Assembly: GCF_002799245.1 (NCBI RefSeq) | Contig: NZ_NEQV01000003.1 | Location: forward strand, 62,001 to 126,000 | Direction: 5' to 3' | DNA: 64,000 bases | Source: Stenotrophomonas maltophilia | GTDB lineage: Bacteria; Pseudomonadota; Gammaproteobacteria; Xanthomonadales; Xanthomonadaceae | Shown here: in pieces, positions 50,523 to 58,894 of the stretch | How the letters are laid out: each line of letters begins with the position of its first letter | Numbering within the stretch: the stretch's first letter is position 1 | Made by a program: the position numbers and the translations under genes | Notes under the pieces: generated by a model | Told to the model about the DNA's origin: nothing | What the model saw: only the letters and a program-made list of their open reading frames with translations | Databases searched by the model: none

Positions 50523-51671
50523 ATGACCCGCGCTACCGACCGTGCCCTGAGTACTGCCGAGATGCATGCCTTCGGTGAGGAACTCGACGCGATCCGCGAC
50601 CGTGTGATCGGCAGCCTCGGCGCCTCCGATACCCGCTACATCCGCCGCGTGGCCGCCGCCGTGCGCTGGTTCGGCGTGGGGGGGCGTGGCCTGCTGTTCC
50701 TGGCGGCGTTCTCGCCGCTGTTCTTGATGCCGCTGCTGTGGCCGGCCGCGATCACCGGCACGCTGCTGCTGGCGCTGTCGAAGATCCTGGAGAACATGGA
50801 GCTGGGCCACAACGTGATGCACGGCCAGTTCGACTGGACCGGCGATCCCAAGCTCAATGGCAACACCTACGAGTGGGACATCGTTGCCACCGCCGACAAC
50901 TGGCGCAAGACCCACAATTTCCGCCACCACACCTACACCAATGTGCGTGGCATGGACGATGACATCGGCTATGGCCTGCTGCGCATCTTCCCGGAGCAGC
51001 GCTGGAAGCCGTTCTACCTGCTGCAGCCGATCATCGCGCCGATCTTCGCGCTGCTGTTCCAGTGGGGCGTGGCCGCGCAGGACCTGCGCCTGGGCCGCTG
51101 GCTGAAGGGCCGCATGAGTGCCCGTGCGATGTGGCTGCAGACCCGCCCGGTGGCGCGCAAGATGCTGCGCCAGGTGCTGAAGGACTATGTGTTCTTCCCG
51201 CTGCTGGCCGGCCCGTTCTTCCTCACCGTGATGCTGGGCAACATGGTGGCCAACGGCCTGCGCAACATCTGGACCTACGTGATCATCTTCTGCGGCCACT
51301 TCACCGCCGAATCGGAGACCTTCCCGAAGGAATGCCTGCGCAATGAATCGCGCGGCCATTGGTACCTGCGCCAGCTGCGCGGTTCGTCCAACATCAGCGG
51401 CGGCTTCCTGATCAATGTGCTGTCGGGCAATCTCAGCCACCAGATCGAACACCACTTCTACCCGGACCTGCCGGCCAACCGCTACGCGGCCATCGCCAAG
51501 GAAGTGAAGGACATCTGCCGCCGCTACGGCCAGCACTACAACAACGGCTCGCTGCCGCGCCAGTTCGGCCAGGTGGTCTGGCGCATCCTGCGCCATGCGT
51601 TCCCGAGCAAGCCTCGCCGCCTGCCGATGTCGGACATCATGTCCGCACCGGCATCGGCCAACGCGGGCTGA
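50523..51671 (+). CDS. Membrane fatty-acid (acyl-CoA) desaturase, DesB-like
   Basis: 382 aa integral membrane diiron enzyme. The three His boxes are intact: GHNVMH (H96, H100), HNFRHH (H131, H135, H136) and HQIEHH (about 303-308). Hydrophobic helices surround residues 55-90 and 175-260. Introduces a cis double bond into acyl chains (delta-9 in homologues) using electrons from the DesC-like partner. GAGG 10 bases upstream of the ATG. Confidence 0.9.
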   Translation: MTRATDRALSTAEMHAFGEELDAIRDRVIGSLGASDTRYIRRVAAAVRWFGVGGRGLLFLAAFSPLFLMPLLWPAAITGTLLLALSKILENMELGHNVMHGQFDWTGDPKLNGNTYEWDIVATADNWRKTHNFRHHTYTNVRGMDDDIGYGLLRIFPEQRWKPFYLLQPIIAPIFALLFQWGVAAQDLRLGRWLKGRMSARAMWLQTRPVARKMLRQVLKDYVFFPLLAGPFFLTVMLGNMVANGLRNIWTYVIIFCGHFTAESETFPKECLRNESRGHWYLRQLRGSSNISGGFLINVLSGNLSHQIEHHFYPDLPANRYAAIAKEVKDICRRYGQHYNNGSLPRQFGQVVWRILRHAFPSKPRRLPMSDIMSAPASANAG

Positions 51672-51676
51672 TCGAC

Positions 51677-52012
51677 TCAGCCCGCTTTGGCCAGGGCCGC
51701 CTGTTCGCGGTCCAGGCGGCGCAGGAACACCTGCATTTCCCTGCGCGCCTGCTGGTCGCCCTTGCTGCCAGCCACGCTCAACCCGCGCTGCCACGCCTCG
51801 CGCGCCGCCTGCGGCTGGCCACCGGCCAGCCAGGCCTTGCCGAGCAGCTTCCAGGCTGCCGAGTACTGCGGATCAAGCACCACGCAGCGGCCCAGATGGG
51901 TTGCCGCGCGTACCGGGTTGCCGGCATCCAGCCAGCCCTTGCCCAGGCCGAAGCGCAGCAGCGCGCCGTCCTTGCCGGCGGCGAGCATGCATTCCAGTGC
52001 TTCGATGTTCAT
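51677..52012 (-). CDS. Small TPR protein
   Basis: 111 aa, about two and a half tetratricopeptide repeats (ALLRFGLGKGWLDAGNPVRAATHLGRCVVLDPQ and AAWKLLGKAWLAGGQPQAAREAWQRGLSVA) and a charged C-terminal helix. ATG at 52012 overlaps the flavin reductase stop (ATGA). Probably a scaffold; function unknown. Third gene of the sodA operon. Confidence 0.8.
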   Translation of the reverse strand: MNIEALECMLAAGKDGALLRFGLGKGWLDAGNPVRAATHLGRCVVLDPQYSAAWKLLGKAWLAGGQPQAAREAWQRGLSVAGSKGDQQARREMQVFLRRLDREQAALAKAG

Positions 52013-52587
52013 CCGCGTACCTCCACCAGCAGTTCGGCCGGTCCCGGCTGGAACCGGCCGCGATGGAACAGCAGTGGTGCACCGCCATTCTCGTTGACGT
52101 CGATGATGCGACCGGCCAGCAGCAGGTGGTCGCCGACCGGCCACTGCGCGTGGCGGGTACAGGTGAGATGGGCCACCGCACCGGCGATGCGCGGTGGCGC
52201 GTCGTCGTTGTCCTCCAGCAGGGCCAGTCCGTCGAAGCGGTCGCGCACCTGCGGATCGGCGAAGCGCCGTGCCAGTGCTTCCTGATCGGCAGCCAGCACG
52301 CTGATCGCAAAGCGGGTGGCACGCTGGAAGGTGGACAGGCTCTGTGCGTGCAGCGCCAGGTTCCACAACACCAACGGCGGCTGCAGCGAGACCGGTACGA
52401 ACGAGTTGATGGTCAGGCCGACCGGCTTGCCCTGTGCATCGCGCGCGCAGACGATGGCCACGCCGGTCGGGAAATGGCCGAGCAGCCGCCGCAGGGCACG
52501 CGGCGGCATCTCGACCGACGGCACCGGAGCGGGGGCGGGGAAGACCCCCGCCCACGGCCCGGCGTACGGCAGTGTCTCGCCGCTCAT
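52009..52587 (-). CDS. Flavin reductase-like FMN-binding protein
   Basis: 192 aa. Flavin reductase domain with [46 protein letters not shown] (about 32-76) and [11 protein letters not shown] near 155. Expected to bind FMN and use NAD(P)H. Overlaps both sodA (4 bases) and the TPR gene (4 bases), so translationally coupled; a redox-stress operon. Confidence 0.85.
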   Translation of the reverse strand: MSGETLPYAGPWAGVFPAPAPVPSVEMPPRALRRLLGHFPTGVAIVCARDAQGKPVGLTINSFVPVSLQPPLVLWNLALHAQSLSTFQRATRFAISVLAADQEALARRFADPQVRDRFDGLALLEDNDDAPPRIAGAVAHLTCTRHAQWPVGDHLLLAGRIIDVNENGGAPLLFHRGRFQPGPAELLVEVRG

Positions 52588-53213
52588 GAGGCCCGGGCCT
52601 GGCGGTAGCGCCGGCCGACCTCGGCCCAGTTGATGATGTTGAAGAACGCACCGATGTAGTCCGGGCGGCGGTTCTGGTAGTGCAGGTAGTAGGCGTGTTC
52701 CCAGACATCCAGTGCCAGGATCGGGGTATTGCCGGACAGGCCAACCGCCGCGCCCATCAGCGGGCTGTCCTGGTTGGCGCTGCTTTCAACCTCCAGGCGG
52801 CCATCGCGATCGCGGGTCAGCCAGGCCCAGCCACTGCCGAAACGGGTCTGCGCGGCCTTGGTGAAGGCGTCCTTGAACGCATCGAAGCCGCCGAGGTCGC
52901 GGTCGATCGCCGCCGCCAGGTCGTCATCGGGTGCGCCTCCATCGGCGCTGAGCACCGTCCAGAACAGGCTGTGGTTGGCGTGGCCGCCCCCGTTGTTGCG
53001 GACCGCACCCCGTTGCGCCTCGGGAACGGCATCAAGCTGGGCGATCAGCGCCTCGACCGGCTGCGCGGCCAGGCCGGCCTGCTCGATGGCGGCGTTGAGG
53101 TTGTTGACGTAGGTCTGGTGGTGCTTGCTGTGATGGATCTCCATCGTGCGCGCATCGAAGTGCGGCTCGAGGGCGTCGTAGGCATAGGGGAGCGGGGGGA
53201 GCAGGTACGACAT
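52584..53213 (-). CDS. sodA: Superoxide dismutase, Mn type
   Basis: 209 aa cytoplasmic enzyme (no signal peptide). Metal ligands H27, H81, D169 and H173 are present. The glycine at GGHANHS and the Gln in SANQDSPLM (about 148) are those of Mn- rather than Fe-SOD. GGAG lies 9 bases upstream of the ATG. A SoxR-like operator and a 19-base-spaced promoter lie upstream, and a Mn importer system lies 8 kb away. Confidence 0.92.
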   Translation of the reverse strand: MSYLLPPLPYAYDALEPHFDARTMEIHHSKHHQTYVNNLNAAIEQAGLAAQPVEALIAQLDAVPEAQRGAVRNNGGGHANHSLFWTVLSADGGAPDDDLAAAIDRDLGGFDAFKDAFTKAAQTRFGSGWAWLTRDRDGRLEVESSANQDSPLMGAAVGLSGNTPILALDVWEHAYYLHYQNRRPDYIGAFFNIINWAEVGRRYRQARAS

Positions 53214-53262
53214 CGAAGCAATCTCCTTGGGGAAGGCCAGCGGGGCTGGCCGTGCGGAGATC

Positions 53263-53293
53263 GTTATCGCACCTCAACAATGGTTGAGGTCAA
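53263..53293 (-). promoter_or_regulatory. SoxR-like box in a 19-bp-spacer promoter of sodA
   Basis: CCTCAACAATGGTTGAGG at 53272-53289 fits the 18-bp SoxR box form CCTCAA-N6-TTGAGG. On the minus strand, -35 TTGACC (53293-53288) and -10 GATAAC (53268-53263) are 19 bases apart with the dyad between them, the hallmark of MerR/SoxR-activated promoters. Confidence 0.75.
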
Positions 53294-53320
53294 GCGGTGC
53301 ATCGGGCATGGGCGTGTCCA

Positions 53321-53384
53321 GTAGTGCCAGCCCATGGCTGGCAGCCCAGAGTGCATGAAGCTGCCAGCCATGGGCTGGCACTAC
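53321..53384. repeat. SMAG/REP pair with 25-bp perfect arms
   Basis: GTAGTGCCAGCCCATGGCTG (continuing to 53345) is exactly repeated in inverse at 53360-53384. Each arm itself contains the CCAGCC-CATGG-CTGGC palindrome. Lies upstream of sodA and 7 bases after the thioredoxin-type lipoprotein gene. Confidence 0.85.
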
Positions 53385-53390
53385 CGAGTC

Positions 53391-54914
53391 TCAACTCAGC
53401 CAATCCTTGCAGGCGCCATCCACCTGATCGCCGCACGCCTGCTGCATCCTCTGCTGCAGCCGCGCCAGCGTCTCCGCACCCTGGTGCTTGCCACTCCACG
53501 CCTTCAACTGCCCGGCCAGGCGCTCGAAGCGCTGGCGGGTGCGCTGGTGGTAGCCCGAAGGCTGCGCTTGCAGTTCGGCGATCAGCGAGGCGGTGGCCTG
53601 TTCGATGCGCGGCGCGTCGTCCGGTGCCAGCTTCAGCAACCCTTCCACGTACAGCACGCCCCACTGCACGCGGGTGGCCGGGCCCTGTGCACCGTCGTAG
53701 GCACGCTTCAACCACTCCAGCGCCCCGGCGGTGTCGCCGCGCTGCTCAGCCAGTTCGGCCAGCTCGGGCATGTAGTAGTACGGCTGCTCGCTGCGCTTCA
53801 GCTCGGCCAGCAACAGCGCCTCGGCACCCGCGTCGTCACCGACCGCGCGCAATGCGTACACCGCGCTGCTGATCGTCGCCTGGCGTGCATGCGCATCGGT
53901 GGCGGCGGCATCGGCAGCGGCCACGCGCTGCTTGACCCGATCGACCAGTGCGGTGGGCAATGCGCCCTTCGGTTGTTGCTGGCGGGCCAGCGACACTTCG
54001 GTCAGCGCACGCGACAACGCGTCATCGGCGCGGTCACCACGCTCGGCATCGGCGCGCTCCAGCGCGACCAGCAACTGCTGCCCCAGCGTGTTGCTGGTGG
54101 CCGGGCCGGCGCTGGCCTGCTTGACCAGGCTGGCGCCTGCGTAGCCCAGCAGTTCGCGGTTGCGGCGGACTTCGGCAGGTTGCGCCAGTACCGCCTGCAG
54201 CAGTTCGCGGACGTCGGTGGGCGAGGTGTCGGGCTTGTCGGCGGTGGCCAGGGCCAGCAGGGCGAAGCGGCGCTGCAGGGCGGCATCCGGTGCCGCCTTG
54301 GACAGCTGGCGCAGCACATCCTGGCTCTTGCGCTCGCCGGCCAGGCGGTTGGCGTCCACTTCCCAGCCGTAGTCGCCCAGCACCTGCCAATCCTCGGCGG
54401 CCAGCGTGTCCGGCCTGGCCAGTGCGGTCGACAGGGTGGCAGCGATCGCGTTGCGGCGGCCCGCGGCGACGGTCAGGGCCCGGGTCAGTTCGGCGGCGTC
54501 GTTGCCACCGGCCACGCGGGTCAGTTCATTGCGCTGTGGGTCCAGCACGATCAGGGTCGGATAGCCGCGCACGCCGAAGCGTTCGCCCCAGGCCTGTGCG
54601 CCTTCCTCGTCGCCATCCAGGTAGACCGGCACGAATTTGCGGGTCAGTGCGATGAAAGCCGGGTCCTTGAACAGGCCGGCCTTGAGCTGGTTGCACGGCG
54701 GGCACCAGACCGCGCCCCAGTACAGCAGCACCGGTTTGCCGCTGTCGGCAGCCTCGGCGAAGGCATCGTCGACATCGCCCTGGCGCCAGGCGATGGCGGT
54801 GGCCGGCGCCGGCTCGGAGGCCTGCACCGCGGCAATGGGCGCCTGCGCCGGGGAACAGGCGCTCAGCGCCGTGGCCAGCAACAACAGGGGAAGGGCAGCG
54901 CGCATCGGCAGCAT
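53391..54914 (-). CDS. Lipoprotein with thioredoxin domain and TPR-like helical region
   Basis: 507 aa. Signal and lipobox LSAC (Cys20; Cys17 if the ATG at 54905 is used). Thioredoxin domain (about 40-150) with YWGAVWCPPC and the cis-Pro RGYPTLIVLD. The C-terminal 340 residues are all-alpha with weak TPR-like repeats (EALLLAELKRSEQPYYYMPELAELAEQRGDTAGALEWLKRAYDGA). Likely faces the periplasm. Substrate unknown. Confidence 0.8.
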   Translation of the reverse strand: MLPMRAALPLLLLATALSACSPAQAPIAAVQASEPAPATAIAWRQGDVDDAFAEAADSGKPVLLYWGAVWCPPCNQLKAGLFKDPAFIALTRKFVPVYLDGDEEGAQAWGERFGVRGYPTLIVLDPQRNELTRVAGGNDAAELTRALTVAAGRRNAIAATLSTALARPDTLAAEDWQVLGDYGWEVDANRLAGERKSQDVLRQLSKAAPDAALQRRFALLALATADKPDTSPTDVRELLQAVLAQPAEVRRNRELLGYAGASLVKQASAGPATSNTLGQQLLVALERADAERGDRADDALSRALTEVSLARQQQPKGALPTALVDRVKQRVAAADAAATDAHARQATISSAVYALRAVGDDAGAEALLLAELKRSEQPYYYMPELAELAEQRGDTAGALEWLKRAYDGAQGPATRVQWGVLYVEGLLKLAPDDAPRIEQATASLIAELQAQPSGYHQRTRQRFERLAGQLKAWSGKHQGAETLARLQQRMQQACGDQVDGACKDWLS

Positions 54915-55020
54915 CTCGAAGAGGCAGGGTAAGCGGGCATTGTAGGAAGGCCGGCCGGCTGCGTTGATTCAGTTTGATCATGAGCGCCAGGAGGTACGGC
55001 ATATGCGTCCTGCAGCGCGC

Positions 55021-55929
55021 TCAGCGCCGGCGCTGTATCTCCGCCGCGAGCACTTCAGCCAGCCAGGTCATGAAGGCTTCGACACGGCGTGGCAGATGGC
55101 GGCGCTGGGCGTAGACCAGATTGACCGGCATCGGTTCGGCCACGCAGTCGGGCAGCACTTCCACCAGGCTGCCAGTGCGCAGCGCTTCGCGCGCACCCAG
55201 TTCCGGTACCTGGATGATGCCCAGCCCGGCCAGCGCAGCGGCGCTGTAGCCATCGGCGCTGTTGACGGTCAGCGCGCCGTGCATCGGCCAGCTCTGGTAG
55301 CGCTGGCCGTCGAAGTACTCGAAACCGGGCGAGCGTTGGCCGAGAGTGCCGACGTAATGCACCAGGGCGTGGTGGTCCAGGTCGGCCAGGACCTGCGGCA
55401 CGCCACGCGCAGCCAGGTAACCGGGGCTGGCCACGTTGACGATGCGCATCTGCCCGAGCGGGCGGGCCACCAGGCTGTTGTCGTCCAGATGGCCTACCCG
55501 CAGCACGCAGTCGAAGCCTTCGCGCACCACGTCCACGCGGCGGTCGGTGGCGCTCAGTTCCACTTCCAGCCCCGGATGCAGGGCCAGGAATGCCGGCAGC
55601 TGCGGGATCACCACGTTGCGGGCCATGCCGCCGGGCATGTCCACCCGCAGGCGCCCGCTCAGTTCGCTGGGCTGGCGCCGGAACAGATTCTGCAGTTCGT
55701 CCATGTCGTCCAGCAGATCGTGCGCGCGCTGCTGCAGCTGGGCACCATCGGCGGTGAGGTGGACGCGGCGGGTGGTCCGGTGCAGCAGCTGGGTACCCAG
55801 GTCGCTCTCCAGCCGGGCGATGGCCTGCGACACACTGGCCTTGGGCAGGCCCAGGCTGTCGGCTGTACGGGTGAACGAGCCCAGCTCGGTGACGCGCAGG
55901 AAGACGCGCAGGGTGTCGAGGCGATCCAT
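55021..55929 (-). CDS. LysR-family transcriptional regulator
   Basis: 302 aa from the ATG at 55929 (MDRLDTLRVFLRVTELGSF). N-terminal winged HTH (residues 1-60, SFTRTADSLGLPKASVSQAIARLE) and substrate domain (about 90-295). Diverges from a short-chain dehydrogenase, with a T-N-A type dyad between them, so this SDR is the likely target. Confidence 0.89.
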   Translation of the reverse strand: MDRLDTLRVFLRVTELGSFTRTADSLGLPKASVSQAIARLESDLGTQLLHRTTRRVHLTADGAQLQQRAHDLLDDMDELQNLFRRQPSELSGRLRVDMPGGMARNVVIPQLPAFLALHPGLEVELSATDRRVDVVREGFDCVLRVGHLDDNSLVARPLGQMRIVNVASPGYLAARGVPQVLADLDHHALVHYVGTLGQRSPGFEYFDGQRYQSWPMHGALTVNSADGYSAAALAGLGIIQVPELGAREALRTGSLVEVLPDCVAEPMPVNLVYAQRRHLPRRVEAFMTWLAEVLAAEIQRRR

Positions 55930-55933
55930 CGAT

Positions 55934-55952
55934 TGTTCACCAGATTTGAACA
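55934..55952. promoter_or_regulatory. Candidate LysR operator
   Basis: TGTTCA and TGAACA arms around 7 bases (TGTTCACCAGATTTGAACA), 5 bases upstream of the LysR-type gene and 82 before the SDR. Perfect arms; typical for LysR-regulated divergent promoters. Confidence 0.6.
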
Positions 55953-56033
55953 GTAAAATCAGGATCGCGCGATTTATGCGCAGCGGCAATACCAATAGTC
56001 TGGGCGCACCTTCTCCTTTCCAGGTGCGTGGCC

Positions 56034-56795
56034 ATGACTTCTTCCTCCCGTGTCGTTCTCATCACCGGCGGCAGCCGCGGCCTGGGCCGCAATGCGGCCC
56101 TCGCGCTGGCCGCCGACGGCGCCGATATCGTGATCACCTATCGCGCCCAGGCCGAGGCGGCCGCCGAGGTGGTCCAGCAGGTGCAGGCCCTGGGCCGGCG
56201 TGCCCAGGCATTGCCACTGGATGTGGCTGACAGTGCGGCGTTTCCCGAATTTGCCGGCCGGCTGCGCGAAGCCCTGCAGCAATGGGGTACCGATAGGCTG
56301 CAGGGCCTGTTGAACAATGCCGGCGAAGGCCTGTACGCACCGATCGCCGACACCACCGAGGCGCAGTTCGACCATGCCGTGGCAGTGCACCTGAAGGGGC
56401 CGTACTTCCTGACCCAGGCCCTGCTGCCACTGATCGCCGATGGCGGCCGTATCCTCAATGTGTCCAGCGGGCTGGCGCGCTTCTCGCTGCCGGGCAGTTC
56501 GGCCTACGCAATGATGAAGGGCGGCATCGAAGTGTTCACCCGCTACCTGGCCAAGGAGCTGGGTGCGCGTGGCATCAGTGCCAATACGCTGGCACCGGGC
56601 GCGATCGAGACCGACTTCGGTGGCGGCCGCGTGCGCGACGATGCGCAGGTCAATGCAATGGTGTCTTCGATCACCGCACTGGGCCGCGCCGGCCGGCCCG
56701 ATGACATCGGCCCGGTGGTGGTGGCGTTGTTGTCGCCGGCCACCGGCTGGGTCAATGGCCAGCGCGTGGAAGCCTCCGGCGGCATGTTCATCTGA
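56034..56795 (+). CDS. Short-chain dehydrogenase/reductase
   Basis: 253 aa from the ATG at 56034 (a GTG two codons earlier is possible). Cofactor motif TGGSRGLG (TGxxxGxG), LLNNAG, catalytic Ser in NVSSG, and YAMMKGG (YxxxK, Tyr about 159). Cofactor probably NADPH, judged by the Arg after TGGS. Substrate unknown. Confidence 0.88.
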   Translation: MTSSSRVVLITGGSRGLGRNAALALAADGADIVITYRAQAEAAAEVVQQVQALGRRAQALPLDVADSAAFPEFAGRLREALQQWGTDRLQGLLNNAGEGLYAPIADTTEAQFDHAVAVHLKGPYFLTQALLPLIADGGRILNVSSGLARFSLPGSSAYAMMKGGIEVFTRYLAKELGARGISANTLAPGAIETDFGGGRVRDDAQVNAMVSSITALGRAGRPDDIGPVVVALLSPATGWVNGQRVEASGGMFI

Positions 56796-56810
56796 TCATC
56801 GCCGTCGCGG

Positions 56811-57263
56811 TCAACGTCGTGGGGTGAAAGTCAGCGGCTGGTAGACCAGTCCGTTGAACTGCCCAACCTCGCCGTCCGGCACGAAGCCGTAGCGCTGGTA
56901 GGTGGCTACGGCATTGAGCGAGGCGCGCACGGTCATCTCCGGCGCGCGCAGGTGCGGCAACACGGCCTGGAACAGGGCATGGCCGATGCCCTGGCCCTGG
57001 CAGCCGGGATCGACGAACAGCATCGCCAGGTGGCGACCTTCCTTCAGTTCGACCACACCGACGATACGCTCGTCCTGCTCGGCCACCAGGAGGTGGTTGT
57101 CGCCCTGCAGGCGCGTGCCGAACGCATCGGCTGCAGCGACACTGGCGAAGGTGGCGATGCCGGCCGTACCGAGCGAAGGCGCGACCGCCGTAGTGAACGC
57201 GGCCAGGCACACCGCGCTGATCGCGGGCAGGTCATCGACGTGTGCGGGGCGGATCCTCGGCAT
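56811..57263 (-). CDS. GNAT-family N-acetyltransferase
   Basis: 150 aa from the ATG at 57263 (MPRIRPAHVDDLPAISAVCL). Acetyl-CoA loop LFVDPGCQGQGIGHALFQAVLPHL (Q/R-x-x-G-x-G/A, about 80-103) and the C-terminal NAVATYQRYGFVPDGE. An upstream extension of the frame lacks family character. Substrate unknown. Convergent with the SDR gene. Confidence 0.86.
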   Translation of the reverse strand: MPRIRPAHVDDLPAISAVCLAAFTTAVAPSLGTAGIATFASVAAADAFGTRLQGDNHLLVAEQDERIVGVVELKEGRHLAMLFVDPGCQGQGIGHALFQAVLPHLRAPEMTVRASLNAVATYQRYGFVPDGEVGQFNGLVYQPLTFTPRR

Positions 57264-57329
57264 GCAGTGTTCTTCCTGTGGTGGGCGGCGCGTCATCGTT
57301 GCCGGCGACCTGCACGCTAAGCTGCCGGC

Positions 57330-58265
57330 ATGAGTGATTTCAATCCCGCTTACGCTGCGTTGTTTCCGCAACAGGGCCTGAGCCTGGGCCTGATGACGCC
57401 GGTGGCGTCGCATGGGCTGGCCGATCCGCACAAGGCGCGTCGGATTGCGCGGCTGGCCGATGACCTCGGCTTTGCCGCGCTGTGGACGCGCGATGTACCG
57501 TTGATGGTGCCGCAGGGACCCGATGCCACCGCCAGTGCACTGGACGATCCGTTCCTGTGGCTGGGCATGCTGGCCGCCGCGACCGGGCGCATCGTGGTCG
57601 GCAGCGCGGCCATCGTGCTGCCGTTGCGGCAGCCGCTGCAGGTGGCGAAGTCCGCCTTGAGCCTGGACCGGATCAGCGACGGGCGGTTCGTGCTCGGCCT
57701 GGGTTCGGGCGATCGTCCGGAGGAGTTTGACGCGTTCGGCGAGGACCTGGAGGGCAGGGCGGCGACCTTCCGTGAGCGCTGGTCGCTGCTGCGTGCAGCG
57801 CTGTCACCGGAGGCCGGCGAGCGGGCCGCCGTGCTGCAGGCGAGCGGTGGTTTCGACGTGCTGCCGGCACCGGCAACGCGCATCCCGATGCTGGTGGTGG
57901 GTACCGCACGGCAGAGCCTGCAGTGGATCGCGCGCGAGGCCGAGGGCTGGGCCACCTATCACCGCGAGGAAGCCGCACAGGAGGGACGCATCGGCCTGTG
58001 GCAGCAGGCGCTTGCGCAGCGTGGCGGGCAGGCCAAGCCGTTCGTGCAGTCGATGCTGCTGGATCTGCAGGCGGATCCGCAGGCGCCGCCCGAGCCGCTG
58101 CCGCTGGGCCTGAAGGTCGGTCGCGATGGCCTGCGTGACTATCTGCTGCGTGTGCATGCGCAGGGCGTGGCGCACGTGATGTTCAACCTGGTCGACAACG
58201 GCCGCCCGGTGCACAACGTGCTGCGCGAGATCGGCGAGTACGTCCTGCCGGATGTGCTTGGGTAG
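57330..58265 (+). CDS. LLM-class flavin oxidoreductase (luciferase-like)
   Basis: 311 aa TIM-barrel enzyme. LGLMTPVASHGLADPHKARRIARLADDLGFAALWTRDVPL, then AAATGRIVVGSAAIVLPLRQPLQVAKSALSLDRISDGRFVLGLGSGDRPEEF, the typical luciferase-fold core, binding FMN or F420-type flavin. The TAG stop belongs to a SMAG element. Substrate unknown. Confidence 0.86.
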   Translation: MSDFNPAYAALFPQQGLSLGLMTPVASHGLADPHKARRIARLADDLGFAALWTRDVPLMVPQGPDATASALDDPFLWLGMLAAATGRIVVGSAAIVLPLRQPLQVAKSALSLDRISDGRFVLGLGSGDRPEEFDAFGEDLEGRAATFRERWSLLRAALSPEAGERAAVLQASGGFDVLPAPATRIPMLVVGTARQSLQWIAREAEGWATYHREEAAQEGRIGLWQQALAQRGGQAKPFVQSMLLDLQADPQAPPEPLPLGLKVGRDGLRDYLLRVHAQGVAHVMFNLVDNGRPVHNVLREIGEYVLPDVLG

Positions 58266-58285
58266 GTGTCCACCTTGGTGGACAC
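58262..58285. repeat. SMAG/REP monomer at the LLM stop codon
   Basis: GTAG followed by GTGTCCACC-TT-GGTGGACAC, a 9-bp perfect stem. The TAG at 58263-58265 is the stop of the upstream gene. Confidence 0.85.
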
Positions 58286-58312
58286 GCCTTGAACGCCTTG
58301 AACGCCTTGAAC
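58286..58312 (+). repeat. Three 9-bp tandem repeats
   Basis: GCCTTGAAC repeated three times exactly, directly after the SMAG element. In-frame open reading across it would read LNA repeats but is not expected to be translated. Confidence 0.8.
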
Positions 58313-58411
58313 GCCGTGCTCGCCGGACCCGGTCCGGCGCCAGCCGCCGGTGTCCGCAGCGTTCGCACCTGCGTATCATTCGCATTTGATTTCCCGATGC
58401 CGGAGCCCCCT

Positions 58412-58741
58412 GTGACCCAACGTTCCCCCATGCACCCGAGCGGACGCCTGTTCGCTGCGGTCGCTTTCATCGAGGCCGTGACCTGGGCCGGCCTGCTGAT
58501 CGGCATGTGGATGAAGTACGGCCCGATGGCCAACGTGGCGCTGGTGAAACTGTTCGGGCCGCTGCACGGCGTGGCGTTCCTGGTCTATGTGGCAGTCACC
58601 CTGTTCGCGGCGGTGCGCCTGCGCTGGCCGTGGTGGGCCAGTGCGCTGGCGCTGCTGGCGGCGATCCCGCCGCTGGTGACGCTGCCGCTGGAGTGGTGGT
58701 TCAAGCGCCGTGGCCTGCTGGGCCTGCGCGCCGTTCGCTGA
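58412..58741 (+). CDS. DUF3817 small membrane protein
   Basis: 109 aa, start at GTG 58412, six bases after GGAG; ATG 58397 and 58430 are alternatives. Three hydrophobic helices. FAAVAFIEAVTWAGLLIGMWMKY, LVKLFGPLHGVAFLVYVAVTLF and the last LLAAIPPLVTLPLEWWFKRR match the DUF3817 pattern (conserved HG and the C-terminal P-W/F-x-x-R). Function unknown. Confidence 0.78.
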   Translation: MTQRSPMHPSGRLFAAVAFIEAVTWAGLLIGMWMKYGPMANVALVKLFGPLHGVAFLVYVAVTLFAAVRLRWPWWASALALLAAIPPLVTLPLEWWFKRRGLLGLRAVR

Positions 58742-58776
58742 AGCCGCTGTTGCATGCCCGTTCAAGAGAATGGGTA

Positions 58777-58807
58777 TCAAATGCAAATACGAGCCGTTAT
58801 CATTTGA
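58777..58807 (+). promoter_or_regulatory. Candidate iron-regulated operator before the siderophore operon
   Basis: TCAAATG at 58777-58783 and CATTTGA at 58801-58807 are inverse repeats enclosing CAAATACGAGCCGTTAT. The right half (TTATCATTTGA) resembles half a Fur box; the whole is a poor Fur match. Fur control of the operon is expected biologically. Confidence 0.42.
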
Positions 58808-58894
58808 GGATGGCGTCCGGTCCTGAACAGGGCTGGCGCCGGGCGGGGCATCCTGGTGCGCCCGCCGATCCCTCCCTGTTACGGCTGGTGTTTC

